From NCBI GenBank assembly GCA_036924285.1, contig JAYKYS010000005.1:9734001-9798000 (forward strand): 64,000 nt of DNA, in the 5' to 3' direction. Below the pieces are notes generated by a model. It worked only from the letters and a program-made list of their open reading frames with translations, searched no databases and was not told the origin of the DNA. Positions 1 to 11,287 of the stretch are shown in pieces. This stretch comes from Asterella californica. Its lineage: Eukaryota; Streptophyta; Marchantiopsida; Marchantiales; Aytoniaceae. A program made the position numbers and the translations under genes. Position 1 is the stretch's first letter. The number at the start of each line of letters is the position of its first letter.

Positions 1-3000
1 AATGACACATATCAGCTCCGCAAGATCTGTCCTACTTTTGTATGGAAATACTTGATCTGCACGTCTCCTCACACTCTCGGGAGAATCTTGCTCCAATTTC
101 CCCTTGGAACTTACAGTACTTCCAAACGTTACTGCGACGATCTCGGACCTGCAGCAAAGAGGATCCAGTTCTCTCTCTCCTGCTCCTCCCACTCTCTTTT
201 CTATAGGAGGCAAACGTCGTCAAGCATAGGGCTGAGGCAAACTAGTTCTAGAAAATAGAACCGATTACTTAATTGATTCCTATCGAAGACTACAGCAGTA
301 GTCCTCTAATGGTCAGCACATTATTGAAATCTATTCAGTACAGCAACGAAATGCCGATTAGTTTTAACTCCATATGTACAGCTACAGATACTTGTAAATT
401 AAAGGTTTCATGCTAAAGTTAATACGTATTTAGTACTGTGAAACAACTTAGGCGCAATAGATCTAGAGTATACTAGTAACTAAAACATTTTACGCCAAGT
501 GTGAACGTTATAATTACGTTTCAAGTTAAGTCAATAAACCTGATCAGATGTTCATGTCCATGTGCACTTTGTGAAGGTTATCCGGATCACATGTTCTTGT
601 GATACAAGTCTGTGACGATAATTAGGTTGGATGGTTCCCTATAGCTAGGCCTGGAGGTGAGTTAGTTCGTATGTTCTTTCCATAACGGCTGAAAGGAATC
701 CTAATAGAAGTCATAGTAACTTTTAGTTGCGAACTCGATTAGAATTATATATATTAAACACGTGGAAAGAAAATCAGCCTCTTGGTAACTTTAATTAATG
801 AGAAATTAATATGAACTTTACAAGAGTCTTGAGTACAAGTAAATGACGATCTAGTAGGGAGAGTCCTGAAGTGGTTTAATAGCCTTTATATAGGGAACCA
901 AGTCTGACCATGTTCAAACTTCCATCAACTTCCATCGGTAAACACTTCTACGGTTATACGATGACTCTCAGATTCGTTGTCTAGCTAGATATTGAGACAG
1001 ACAGATGGCATGGACAAAAAGCGGTTTGTAAATATGACTATACCTCGTTGGGATGATATTATGGTAACCATCTTTGTGAGCGTAACGTGGAAACCAACCA
1101 AAGAGGTTCATTTCATGTCACTTAGCTGCATCCCGCAGTCGGGGTTTTCCTAGTTAATTAATTATCTCCATAGATAATTAGCCAAGTTAATTTGTTAGAG
1201 TAGGTGCGAGTAGAGTAGAAATTCAAAGTGAATTCTTGGGGGTGCAATTGCAAGCACGACGGATGTCGTGCAGCTGCAGGTGGGTCCTCCTCATGAAACT
1301 TCAGCTGCAGCACAATATTCGTGCCACTGGCCATGGTGAAACAGAACAAATCTTTAGAGTACTTACTGTGTGAAGAATCTTCGACTGTCTGTATCCAGTA
1401 TCTGTAGTCCACTACTTACTGTCCGTGGCTTCTGAATGATTTATATATGCAGAGTTGATCTACCTGGCCTTTATGGATTCCTTTATACGCTATCGCAAGA
1501 TTTAACTATAACGGTATCACTGATTCGAAGAACTTAGTCTTGACGATCAGCAACAACTGCAACCTGCGCGATCAGTGAGCTTTCCTGTACTGTATCCCCA
1601 GGCCAAGCGTCAACCATAGGCTATCCTTGTGGCTAATTAACTAATGCTAAGGAACACAATCATCATTGAAGAATTTCTACCGTGAGCACTATCTAGACTA
1701 CCGTAAAAACAAGTCAATTGCAACTCGCGCACAAAATTAAAATCGTAAGGAAGCTCCGAATCCCTCTTGATGTCTATCAAGATTAGCACATTTTCTGGCC
1801 CATGAAATGCTTTTTACAGAGGACCTCCTCTGAGCACTCGAGAACACCAAAAACTGGTTAACCCTTTTCAATTAAACTCCACCCAACAGAAAACGGATCC
1901 AGCTGAAACCAGATTTATAGCGCGAACTCTCTGTATCAAAGTCATAATAAATACTCTTTCACGTCATTTACGAGCAATTGACTTGCTAACTAGTGCGTTA
2001 CGTACTCCATCTCCTCGGAGCTCTCGAACTGATTGCCATTAAACTGAGGACTACATGTAGTAGCTCTGGCACATGACCAGTTCAAGGTTAATAGTAATTC
2101 ACAACATTACGAGTAGAATAAAACGATGTTTGCAATTGCAAGGCTGAGCTTCTTTTCTCAGGTAAAGTACGCAAAGCATGAAACTTTGGTTATTGAAAGG
2201 CATGGGCAGCCTGAGGCATTCCTATGTATAGCAAGCTGCAGTGGCTGGCTAGCTATAGCTAACAAGCATGGCATGCATTTAAATTGGGCACTCCCATGCC
2301 AGTCTTATATAATAAGGCCCCAAGCGCAATGAATCAGAAACTAAACCAACAACTTCCACTTGCTAAGAGAAGCGTATCTTATATATCCGCTGCGCTCTAA
2401 TTAAGTTCTACGCGGCAGGCAGCGCTAGCACTGGACTTATTGATCATGAAAAGTCTCTCGAGGCAGGCACCTGTTTCTAGAATCTAAACATGGGCAGAAA
2501 TTAAACCTGATCTTGAAATTAAATTATGTGTTTATATCTAACTCGAGTAACCTAATTAAACAGCACATTCGTACACAATTGTGTGACACTGTGAAATTAT
2601 GTTACTAGCTATGGAAGATTTAATCAGCTAGCTGGCTAATTAACTTATCTGGAAAGTTCGTCATCGTCGATCGGCATGGAGCTACTGCATGCATGCACCG
2701 TGAGACTGGAAGAACCGCAAGCTGTGGCGTTCTTCCGAATTTCTGATTGTCCCATTAACATGAACAGCGGGCGCAAATTATGTGCACGCACCACCTCTGT
2801 TCAGCATGCTGGCCATGGTCGTGGAGCTGCACCGCAGACTGACCATGTCCATGTCCATGACCAGAAGTTACTTCTATCAGCACCACATGTAATCAGTCAA
2901 CCTGAATCAATGAATCCCCTGAATGGATAGTATCCAAAATTTCTTTAGTCTAGCTAGGTAGCGTGTAGCAAGCTAAGACCGCCTAGAGCTTCAGCTCGAG

Positions 3001-3301
3001 CTCGAAGGATCGATCGGAGGTGTGTGAAGTTAGAAGTGCGAAAACTGTTGTCAGGCAAATCGCGTAGTACGTAATAGATATTACCCGTCACTCCTGCTGG
3101 AGCCAGACGGGCGGTCGAGGTAATTAAAGCTCTTCCACAATGCATGATGAATATACTGCTAGCTGCGCTGCAGACGCATGCGCTAGCTCGAGCTCCACTG
3201 CAGCTGCAGCAGAGAGGAATTTGGCGTGGACTGAAATATACAGTCGCATTTTGATTTAGGTAGCTTTCCATTGAGTACCTGCAACTGATTCTGCATGCTG
3301 A
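1..3301. other. Gene-poor intergenic DNA
   Basis: I see no convincing coding region, RNA gene or intact mobile element here. The open frames are short, have no family signature and occur on both strands at chance density. The sequence is AT-rich with many short palindromes of the CTAG, GATC and GCATGC type. The last few hundred bases lie downstream of the expansin stop codon and should include its 3' UTR and poly(A) site, but no clear signal decides where it ends. Confidence 0.5.
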
Positions 3302-4979
3302 TCAGAAGTTTGTCAAGGCCTCATAAGATTGCCCGTGGTACCATACCGGGGGAGTAAGGTTGTTCACCACGCGGACTTGCCCATTTGCCAAGGTGACAAT
3401 GAAGGAGATCCTCTGACCGGTGAACCCGATGGGACATTCCCAGTACTGGCCCCAGTTCCTCTTCATGGTGTACCAGATGGTTTTCTCCCCTCTCATCTGC
3501 ATGCTCTTCACATCTCCACCCCCAGCTACGTTCCAGATGAGTACAAGGTTGAACCAAGGGTTCCCATTCAGAGTGAACTTCAAGTTTCCAGTCTTGACGC
3601 AAGGCACCCTGCAGATTCCAACTTAAATAATTAGTTCTTGCTGATTAAGAAACCGATAACTAGTATAGATATCCAACTCTTAATTCTGTGATCATTGCGT
3701 TATATACTGATCGATGTCTTGGAAACTCTAAATGCCTGTTCAAATGGTTGTTCACAGACTAACTAGTACGTAACTGTGTTCATATATATACCTGCGGTAC
3801 TTGACAGGGATGATTCCAGCTACTTTTTCCGCCAGTTGCTGGAACGTGGCCAGAGGCAAGTCGAAATGAGTCCTGGGAGGGTTGCACCATCCTCCAGCGT
3901 TGGTAGGACGATCCCAGTTCGGAGGGCATCGATTGGTACCAGTCACAAAAATGGAAGGGTTGGTGGGATAGCACCACTTTGTGCTGTATCCCCCACTCAA
4001 AAGGTTGCATTTGATTTCGAAGCACGCTCCGCAGGTCAGCCCATCGTTGAGTAGGGTATCACTCAGAGCAGCAGTCTTGAGACCGTACCCTCTCCACCAC
4101 AGGTTTCCATATCCGCAAGCACCACCTAATTACAAGTACCACACACATATCAATGATAATCTAGATGAATTTAGAAACCAATCTCAGTACTAAAACTTAA
4201 TCAATAAATTACTTCAATAAACGGGCCCGGTTTGTCCTTGAATCTATTTAATCGATTAGGGAGGGCCGGATCATGGACCTCAGTCCTTAATAACATGCGG
4301 TTGTACTTCAATTTACACTCGCCATGATATGAAGTGTCTACCAAAGTCAGCATATTTCTGTCACTTGCAATTGTGAATCGTATCAAGCAGGGAGAGAATC
4401 CCGAATTCTGATCAAACAAATGACTGCAAGTGGCCTGATCATGATCATGAACTACTGTGGTACCCACATATTTTTGCGGTAACTGGGGTCATTGTAATTG
4501 CAAGTGCCGAGCACCAACATATGACTTGCAACAGACAGACCGACCTTGGCGAAACTTGTGTTACTGCATAGTGCTCACTTACAGTGCATAAACTGCAATT
4601 GGACTTTAAGTCTTGCGAAGTGTATCGATATATCAGGCTGAGCTGGGAAAGAATTTGCTGAACAAATGCGAGTTAGTAGCTATCGGTACCTACGTACGTA
4701 GGCATGATGAGGAAGGGGTCGAGCAGTACTGTAAACTGCACATTGATCATGGGCGAGCAGCAAGCACCATTATAATGGATAGAGCATGGAGAGACCGACT
4801 TATTACGTACCCATGGTGGCCGCTCCGCTTATGTCCCCATAGAAGGTTACGTGCGAGTCGGTCCACGAGGTGACCTCCCAAGCATTCACTGCATCTACCG
4901 GCAGGCTGAGCCTGCTACAAAGGAGCACGAAGGCGAATGCCTGGACCACCGCCAAGTTTCGCCATCTCGCCGCCGACAT
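3302..4979 (-). CDS. Alpha-expansin, three exons
   Basis: Cell-wall loosening protein, expected to be secreted and to act without hydrolysis on cellulose-xyloglucan contacts. Exons are 4979-4811, 4125-3792 and 3608-3302. The introns start GTACGT and GTATAT and end in AG, and phases 1 and 2 join exactly to give 269 aa, normal for the family. The start ATG (4979-4977) opens a signal peptide: a basic N-terminus, a hydrophobic run and an Ala near residue 30. A TFYGD motif follows at 45-49, then the expansin Cys pattern (C60, C88, C91, C96, C108, C123, C137). HFD at 143-145 is the alpha-expansin hallmark. The C-terminal half from about 168 is the Trp-rich CBM63-like domain. All key residues are present and nothing is broken. 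Alpha is preferred over beta because of HFD and the NAGGWCNPP context. Which paralogue it is cannot be told. Confidence 0.95.
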
Positions 4980-7312
4980 GTCTCTGTGATCATGAGATTA
5001 GTTAATAAGAGTGCGTCATTGACTAGCCTTGAAGTTGAGGCAGCTCATCAAGCATTTTCCTTAAAATTCGATTCCTCCATATGCGTAATGCACCATATAT
5101 CCGGATCCTCACTTGGCAGCAGCAATCAAATCTATACTGATAACTCTTGAAAGTATACTGGAGCCCATGGATTTCAAAAGGATCATAGATATCCATGCAT
5201 GATGATCAACAACGAAACTACAGCAAGTCACGCTCAAGCAAGCGGACCGATCGAAGCTAGGTGTTCATGCATGGTTCTAGATATTAGTAAGTCCTTCGAT
5301 TCTGAGGCATATACGTGTAAGCTTCTCCCGCTTGAAATCTAATTTAGGGAGTTATAAGCAGTCGAACGTACGTATACACACTCACGCAAGCAACCGAGAC
5401 GGCCTCGGGAGTGAGTGAGTGAGCGGGAATTCGGAGCACGCAGCGAGCGCTAGCGTTGCTCGATCGGCCAGGAAAGACAAGTTGACGGGTTGAGTTTGTT
5501 CATCCCCCAGGCTGACGAACTATATACTAGATCGAAATTCAGGGGCGAAGTCCCGGCGGCATGGCTGGAGGGATGGCAAGACTCGCGCTAGTTGCTTGGC
5601 CATGGACTCCGGAACCAGGGACTCACTCACTCACTCACTCACTTGAACTCACTGTTGCTAACACCTTCTCCTCCGCCTCATGCAGTGCACATACAAATGC
5701 AAGCTTCTCGCTTCGCACATTCCTTCATTCCGACTTGTACCTACTGTGTGCCTTCGTACCGAGTGGCACATGTGCTCTTGCACAAGAGCAGTATGGTACA
5801 GTAATATAGATATATATGTCCACGAGCTGCAGCTTCACAACGTACCTCTGTTTCAATTCTGTTCAATGAACTCCAGCTTCTCGTCATGCCCAGTCTCGTC
5901 TCTCGATCTAGAGGCTAAACTGCTCGAGCTCGACCGACACACACACAACCCCACGACTCAGACTACTGTACTCGTACATAGATATATGCGAGACGGTTCC
6001 CACGCAAGTTACCGGTCCCAACCTTAGATCGACCGATCGAACGGTCAACGTCATGCATGCAGTAGATCGTCGTCCTTCACCTTAGGCTGGTTTTCCTTCC
6101 ACTACGGTCGAACAAGAGAGTTCTACTGGAGCATGTTCTATATATTGGCATGGCATGGCGTCACCTTTTTCCACTATAGTGTTCGTACTGGACACTGGAA
6201 TCAAACGCTACTTCACCGGAACAAACTTGGTCAACAGGTTTGTTCCTGTGGATTCCGGCAAGCACGAGGATCAATCGGAAACCAGGTGCTGCAGGAACAT
6301 CATATTTCTTTCCACCAGGACTTTCCGTACACATGTTTGTGGGGCCCATTCCATTGTTTAACCACAACCCTGACTACCGTAGCTAAGTGGAAAACTGGCC
6401 TTCGGTTTCTACGACGTAGAAATGACTTCCATGAATATCGATTCGATCCAGCCTTTAAGTTAGAGCATCTCCAGTGCTCTACCAATTAGATGGAGATCTA
6501 GATGCCCGAGGCTCTAAAACATTCTTTTAGGTTTAATATGTAACAGTTCCTTTTGAATGCAAGATTCGAATATTTTAAGTTCTTATTTATTTGTTTATTT
6601 ATTTACTTATTTATTTATTAAAAACTCCCTATATAGATATTATTTTTGGGTAATACAGTATCACATTAAACAGGAATTGCGCTAGCGGATTATCTCCAGG
6701 GTTTTGTTTACAAACTTTGATTTGAGTTGATAAAGGTAGATCATATATATATATATATCCTAGGTTTATTAATTAATTTTGTTATACATTGTACTTTGAT
6801 CATTTACGGGTAGTTAAATTTACTTTCTCGACACATTTGGAAACTATAGTTTCCGGGATAACTTAAAGGCATGAAGTTAACCCTTTGGTTCGTCCAATTC
6901 TGATGAAACTTATTGTTTTCTCCGTCTTCTTGAATAAATATTACATAATAAATCATCACAAAATGTACTGAAAAGTAATGAAAAAGTAAATCACAATAAT
7001 GAGTTTCAAAAATATGTAAATAAAACAAATATTGTTCCAAACAGGAAAGGGAGAGAGATAAAGAAGAGTGAGAAATAATAGACAGATGATAAAAGAGACA
7101 AAGAAGAAGAAAAAGGAGAGAGAGAAGAATTGAGAAGAGAGGTAAGGGAAAAAGGTGGTAAGAAGAACCAGAGAGAGATAAAAGGAACAAAGAAGAAACA
7201 AGCCGACGCAGTGAATAGCCAACGCATAAAAGACCTCATCAAGCTTTATAAGGGAAAGAGGGACCCGAAGAGCCAAGCAACCAATGCCTCGAAGAGAGGA
7301 ATAACATCGAGG
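4980..7312. other. Expansin upstream region and intergenic DNA
   Basis: This is the 5' side of the minus-strand expansin, so its promoter and 5' UTR should lie in the first part, though I cannot fix a TATA box. It contains an (ACTC)n microsatellite at 5621-5643, TTTA-rich repeats near 6585-6622, an AT dinucleotide run near 6741-6758, and a long GA-rich tract at about 7040-7160. The long hydrophobic minus-strand frames over that tract come from its simple composition and are not genes. Confidence 0.5.
5621..5643. repeat. (ACTC)n microsatellite
   Basis: Five to six perfect ACTC units in tandem, about 640 bp upstream of the expansin start codon. Confidence 0.85.
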
Positions 7313-8165
7313 CTAATCCTCACTATCAGTAGCTCTAAAGTAGTCTATCGCTCCAAAAATGTCACACATTAGTAAATCAAAATTCTTGCATACAACAGGT
7401 GCACATGAAGTAGCATCGCATACTACAATTGCTCTCCTGCATACCGCGTCTACTAAAGCTCTATGTAGAGCAATGGAAACTCCTTGTCTAAAAAACATAG
7501 TGTAAAAAGAAAGAGAAAGTGATACCTCTTGATATCTCTCATGGTAGGCTCTGACACAATCTCGAATAAAAATGTCAAACTCCGAGGATGTTGATCCATA
7601 TATCTCCAAAGCTAGGGAGATGAAGCAAATGTCTCTCCTGCATACTCTTATACTTGATCACCTTCGCTGTTGCCGCCATGCCTATAGCTCATCTTGGACG
7701 ATGAGTGATCACATGTGCTGCCACTAAGTCTCGTGTCAGATCTGTAACAACCACATCTATCATGTACATGTCAGCTCTCATTGACCTTCCCGTCTGAAGA
7801 GCATATCAAAGCTCTCTCCACGTCATATAACCACTCTCTCGTGCTATAGCAAACACATTGTCCTTGATGACATCATGAGTAGTTATCCGCTCTCCACCGT
7901 AAAGACAACGATCAAGATGTAGAGCCGAGATGTCGAACGAGACATCACACTCGCAGGTGGATAGTGCCGAAGCAACAAGTTAGACTAAACTTAGACAGAA
8001 CCTCATCACTGTAGAGAAGATAGTTGATGCGAGTCAAAACGCTTTGATGCAAGGCCGAGCTATGAGCCAAAAGCCTACATCCTTGCCCGCTCTAATATCC
8101 CGTGAGATGGAAAGGTAAACTAAGAACACATGAGAATCTGCTGGAATTAGTGTCTTGTCAGAGAG
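7313..8165 (-). pseudogene. Decayed LINE-type ORF2 C-terminal region
   Basis: One minus-strand frame stays alignable from about 8165 down to 7690, despite at least four stop codons, and continues in another frame to 7313. In order it shows a segment ending GFWLIARP, then a C-x-C ... H-x3-C cluster (TCECD ... LHLDRC), then a GGERITTHDVIKDNVFAIAR block, then DVVVTDLTR. The end has a block with EIYGSTSSEFDIF and FFRQGVSIALHRA. This order matches, from memory, the conserved region downstream of the reverse transcriptase in a group of plant and algal non-LTR elements (zinc-like cluster, then an endonuclease-like fold). The stops and the frame change show it is long dead. The RT itself is not recognisable upstream. 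The family assignment is inference. Confidence 0.6.
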
Positions 8166-9503
8166 GACTGCAGTCTGGATGATCTATCGGTAGCTAAGGT
8201 ATCAAATCGAGGATGTGTCGCATGAGCCTCAAGAGTTAAACTATCTCTTGTGTCACGGAGACACATCTGTAGTGGGTAAGAATCATCCTCCACCTATGTC
8301 TCATAGCTCTCCAGAATAGATTTATCTCGCACGAGGAAACGGCAAGAGATCTAAGATGTTGAGATGACTCAACTACCCAAAAAGGCTATCGGAGTAGTCT
8401 CCTCCATAGATAATAAACTCACCCCACCACATGATATCGACAATGATGTCTGCTTACGTGCCGGAGGTCCTGTCAAGCACTCAAAGGTCTCAGTCTTAAG
8501 ATGTCGTCAAAGACCTCCATGCTCCTCCAATCAAACTCTCTAAGGTGCGAGATGAAATAAGAAATGGAGGTATTGTACGGAATAAGTAACTCGAACGATG
8601 TGTAATAGAAAAGAAAAAGATACAAAAAGTAACCTAGGGATCCTCTACCAGAACAAAGAGGGGAACAAAGAGAGCCCATAGAGCAAGAGGGGGGCTAGAT
8701 GAGGATGAGAGGCGTCGAGGGACAAGGAGAGAGCAGAGAGGAGGAGCAGAAGAGTAGATGAGTAGAGGAACCGGAGAAAAGGAGAGAAGGAAATGAAGAG
8801 TGATAACACGATAGCACATTCTTTTGTATTTTTTTGATAGTACGTTCAAGTCAGGAGGTATTTTATACTTATATTACACCGAATTTATAATAATATTAAA
8901 TATAATCAAAATAAAGAAAAATAATATATATTATTATTACAAAACTAAATATTTATCTGAAAATGATGTTTATTATTCACATCTTACTTAAAAAATAAAA
9001 CATCTTTTGCTAAAAGACGACAAGATATTTTATTTTTTCTATTCTGAATTTACACCAATCGAGGGTTAGCTACGCAAATGCATAGAAAAAAAGATAATTG
9101 AAAAAATACTTCTAAGTTAGATGGAAAATGGACAAGGAGAAAACTAGAGAAAAAGAGAAGAATTGGGAAGTCTTAGAGATGTGGAGGAGCGAATCTCATA
9201 TGGGAGAGAACGAGAAAGAGATGTACTTTTGTCACTTTCTATCTTATCAAGACTGGTTATAACTGTTGACCATTCAAATGAAACTCTTCGTCGAAATAAC
9301 TACATTTGTTATGGAGTGTTCATTATGTGAATATTGATATTTAATAATAAAGAGTATGTGGTAGATAACTAACACTAATATATCACTTTATGGCTTCAAT
9401 CATATATTCTCAAACAACAAAAACCATGGAGTTGTATGTAGTTGACTCTGGAGATCCGTCAGGGAACCATAAATAGAAAAGCAAGCTTGGTGTAAAGAGC
9501 CCC
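8166..9503. other. Intergenic DNA, AT-rich
   Basis: No gene is supported. Upstream parts of the dead LINE may extend to about 8500 but are too eroded to call. Positions 8870-9060 are very AT-rich with TAT/ATA runs. The right edge abuts the TTAA target duplication of the DNA transposon. Confidence 0.45.
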
Positions 9504-9507
9504 TTAA

Positions 9508-9520
9508 ACCACAAGTGCGG
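9508..9520 (+). repeat. Left terminal inverted repeat
   Basis: ACCACAAGTGCGG, exact complement of 16588-16600. Just inside, TGCGGG and CCCGCA (about 9515-9534) can pair across an A/T-rich loop. The other end of the element also has a subterminal hairpin. Confidence 0.85.
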
Positions 9521-10555
9521 GTATAAAACCCCGCAACTCGCACGCGGCGCCCTTTGTTGTCACTGTAGCCAGTTTATCGTCCATTGAGCGGCAGTGAGTG
9601 TTCGGAGGCCGGAGAGCGGCAGAGAGTCTTCCCGGCGAGCGGCTAGGGTTGAGGGTGTTTTGGTGGGGTCTGCGGCTGATCATTGCGTTTTGGTGGGGTC
9701 GCACATGATCATTGCGATAGGAGGCCAGGGCTATAGTGTGCATAGTCGATGCGAATGGAGACTGATGAGACAGGACTGCAATCGATGGCGAACATCTGAT
9801 CGGGCATCGTTTTTTTGCAGATCGCGATCTGTTTTGACTTGGCTTCATTTGTGGCGGTCGTGTAGTGGGTGCTATCGTTTCTTGGTGGCGTGGTTATTCT
9901 TACGCTTAGGGAGCTCTCTATTCGCTCATTGATATCATCTTGTACTGTTTGTCCTATCGGTTTGCAGGTCTTTTCGTTGATCTCGATAATGTATTCTGTC
10001 TAATCTAAGTGCCTCGTTTATCTTGACGTCTGCTACAGCGCATCCTGGTCGAGTCCGTCATCATGCGAACCCGATACCAGGGATGTGAGGTATGCTCGGT
10101 GGACACATCAAAGAGCCAAGCTAGCCTTTTAGGTTTCTGGTGACAGCCACAAGTCTCGCATTTTCATTTTCTATCCATCACCAGCGATAATTTTATTTTT
10201 TCGCTCTCTTGGAGTTCTCTGTGCAGCACAGTATCGTTTTATCGAACCTCTCTTGGTCACTCTGCCCACAGTCTCGAACTTATCTTTTGACCAGTCTGCT
10301 TCACTTCCTTCTGTCCTTGCTCTTTCTTGACTTTCGTCCTTGCTCTTTCTTGACTTTCGTTATCAGTCGGTCGTGCTTTTCAGTGACAGTGAGCATCAGT
10401 GCTTGTCTTTTTCTGACTTTCGTTATCAGTGTATGTAGAATATTCGTGTGTTCCGCAGCGGAGCAAGTTTACACCTGTGACAGATTTCTTCTCGAGGGGG
10501 AACATTGCAACCAGCTAGGGAGGGTTCTAGTGAGCTGTTTTGGAAGTTTCTTCTC
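9521..10555 (+). other. Leader of the transposon's plus-strand unit
   Basis: No conserved protein is visible. Several pyrimidine-rich tracts end in CAG (near 9816, 9966 and 10458), so a spliced 5' leader or extra 5' exons of the downstream ORF are possible. Positions 10300-10440 hold imperfect direct repeats built around CTTTCTTGACTTTCGT. The open frames through this stretch have no family signature. Confidence 0.4.
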
Positions 10556-10987
10556 ATGGCCAAGGTTTCAGAGCAAATATTTGAGACCAGATTGGACTAC
10601 GTGCAGGATGTTTCGAGCAAACCGCGTTTTGACTCTGTGCTTGAGGACGTCTGGAAGTTTTCTTGGCCAGGAACAGATGAGAATGGGGCACCGAGACGCT
10701 TTGCCAGATTAGTGAGCCTGAACCGGTTGCGAGAGCTTTATCCACACTTTTCAGATTCTTGTATTGTGTTCGCTGCGTCTTTGGAGATGGAGGCGGATAC
10801 CTTTTTGATGGCTGCTTGTTATGCGTGGACTGAGAGTGAACCTAGGAGGAAGCGTTTTCAAGTATATAAGCATCTCTCTTATGCAGCGGGATGGAGAGAG
10901 AGAAAGCAATTTCCAGAGTTTCTACAGTCAGCTGTGCAACAGAGTTGGGAAGAGCCAGGCGAGGAGCATGTAGGATACATGGATTGA
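10556..10987 (+). CDS. Unrecognised 143-aa ORF inside the DNA transposon
   Basis: I do not recognise this protein. The first ATG of an open frame is at 10556 and the TGA at 10985-10987. The product is mixed and charged, with no signal peptide or membrane segment. It has a Trp/aromatic-rich start (VWKFSWPG), a central LRELYPHFSD, an Ala/Met-rich stretch and an acidic C-terminus. It could be the last exon of a larger spliced gene. It is transcribed away from the transposase and followed within 100 nt by strong RNA structure. Balanced composition and length favour a real product over chance, but only moderately. Confidence 0.45.
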   Translation: MAKVSEQIFETRLDYVQDVSSKPRFDSVLEDVWKFSWPGTDENGAPRRFARLVSLNRLRELYPHFSDSCIVFAASLEMEADTFLMAACYAWTESEPRRKRFQVYKHLSYAAGWRERKQFPEFLQSAVQQSWEEPGEEHVGYMD

Positions 10988-11063
10988 TTTTTCTTCCAGT
11001 CCAGGTTTTGCTTATTTTATTTACAAGTGTTTAGTGTTTCAGTATTTTATTGGCTTGAGCCTC

Positions 11064-11083
11064 CTCCCCTCCTGCGAGGGGAG
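11064..11083 (+). other. Stem-loop, 8 perfect base pairs
   Basis: CTCCCCTC pairs exactly with GAGGGGAG around a CTGC tetraloop. It sits about 80 nt after the stop of the 143-aa ORF and 3 nt before the tRNA-like fold, so both would lie in the 3' part of the same transcript. Confidence 0.6.
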
Positions 11084-11086
11084 TGA

Positions 11087-11134
11087 ACCTTCGCTGGGAT
11101 GGCCAGCTAGATGGGTTCAACTCCCATCGAAGGT
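11087..11134 (+). ncRNA. tRNA-like fold lacking an anticodon arm
   Basis: ACCTTCG (11087-11093) pairs with CGAAGGT (11128-11134), a perfect 7-bp acceptor-like stem. Directly against its 3' strand is a 5-bp arm, ATGGG/CCCAT, with the 7-nt loop TTCAACT, which fits the T-loop consensus TTCRANN. Between them, CTGG/CCAG with a 5-nt loop stands where a D-arm would be. No anticodon arm exists, and TATTA follows in place of CCA. A gene for a decoding tRNA is therefore excluded. A processed tRNA-like RNA (RNase P or RNase Z substrate) or a tRNA relic is possible. The pairing is seen in the sequence; function is inference. Confidence 0.5.
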
Positions 11135-11287
11135 ATTATATGAGTATTAGATCATTTCATGCTTTCATGTTCTCGAGTTCACCCTCGTCCACAGGCTAAG
11201 TACTCGCTCAAGCAGTTAGGCAAGCCGACGATCGATCAGTCGAGACATGCGATGACCACCGATGGAATACGTTTATAGACCACAACT

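Noticed and set aside
6804..7276. Hydrophobic Leu/Ser/Phe-rich minus-strand ORFs
   Set aside because: Complement of a GA-rich low-complexity tract, open in three frames at once.
9594..9932. 112-codon plus-strand ORF near the left transposon end
   Set aside because: No motif, and pyrimidine-AG sites inside suggest leader or intron sequence.
11087..11134. Ordinary tRNA gene
   Set aside because: Acceptor and T arms are excellent, but there is no anticodon arm and only 17 nt between acceptor and T-stem.
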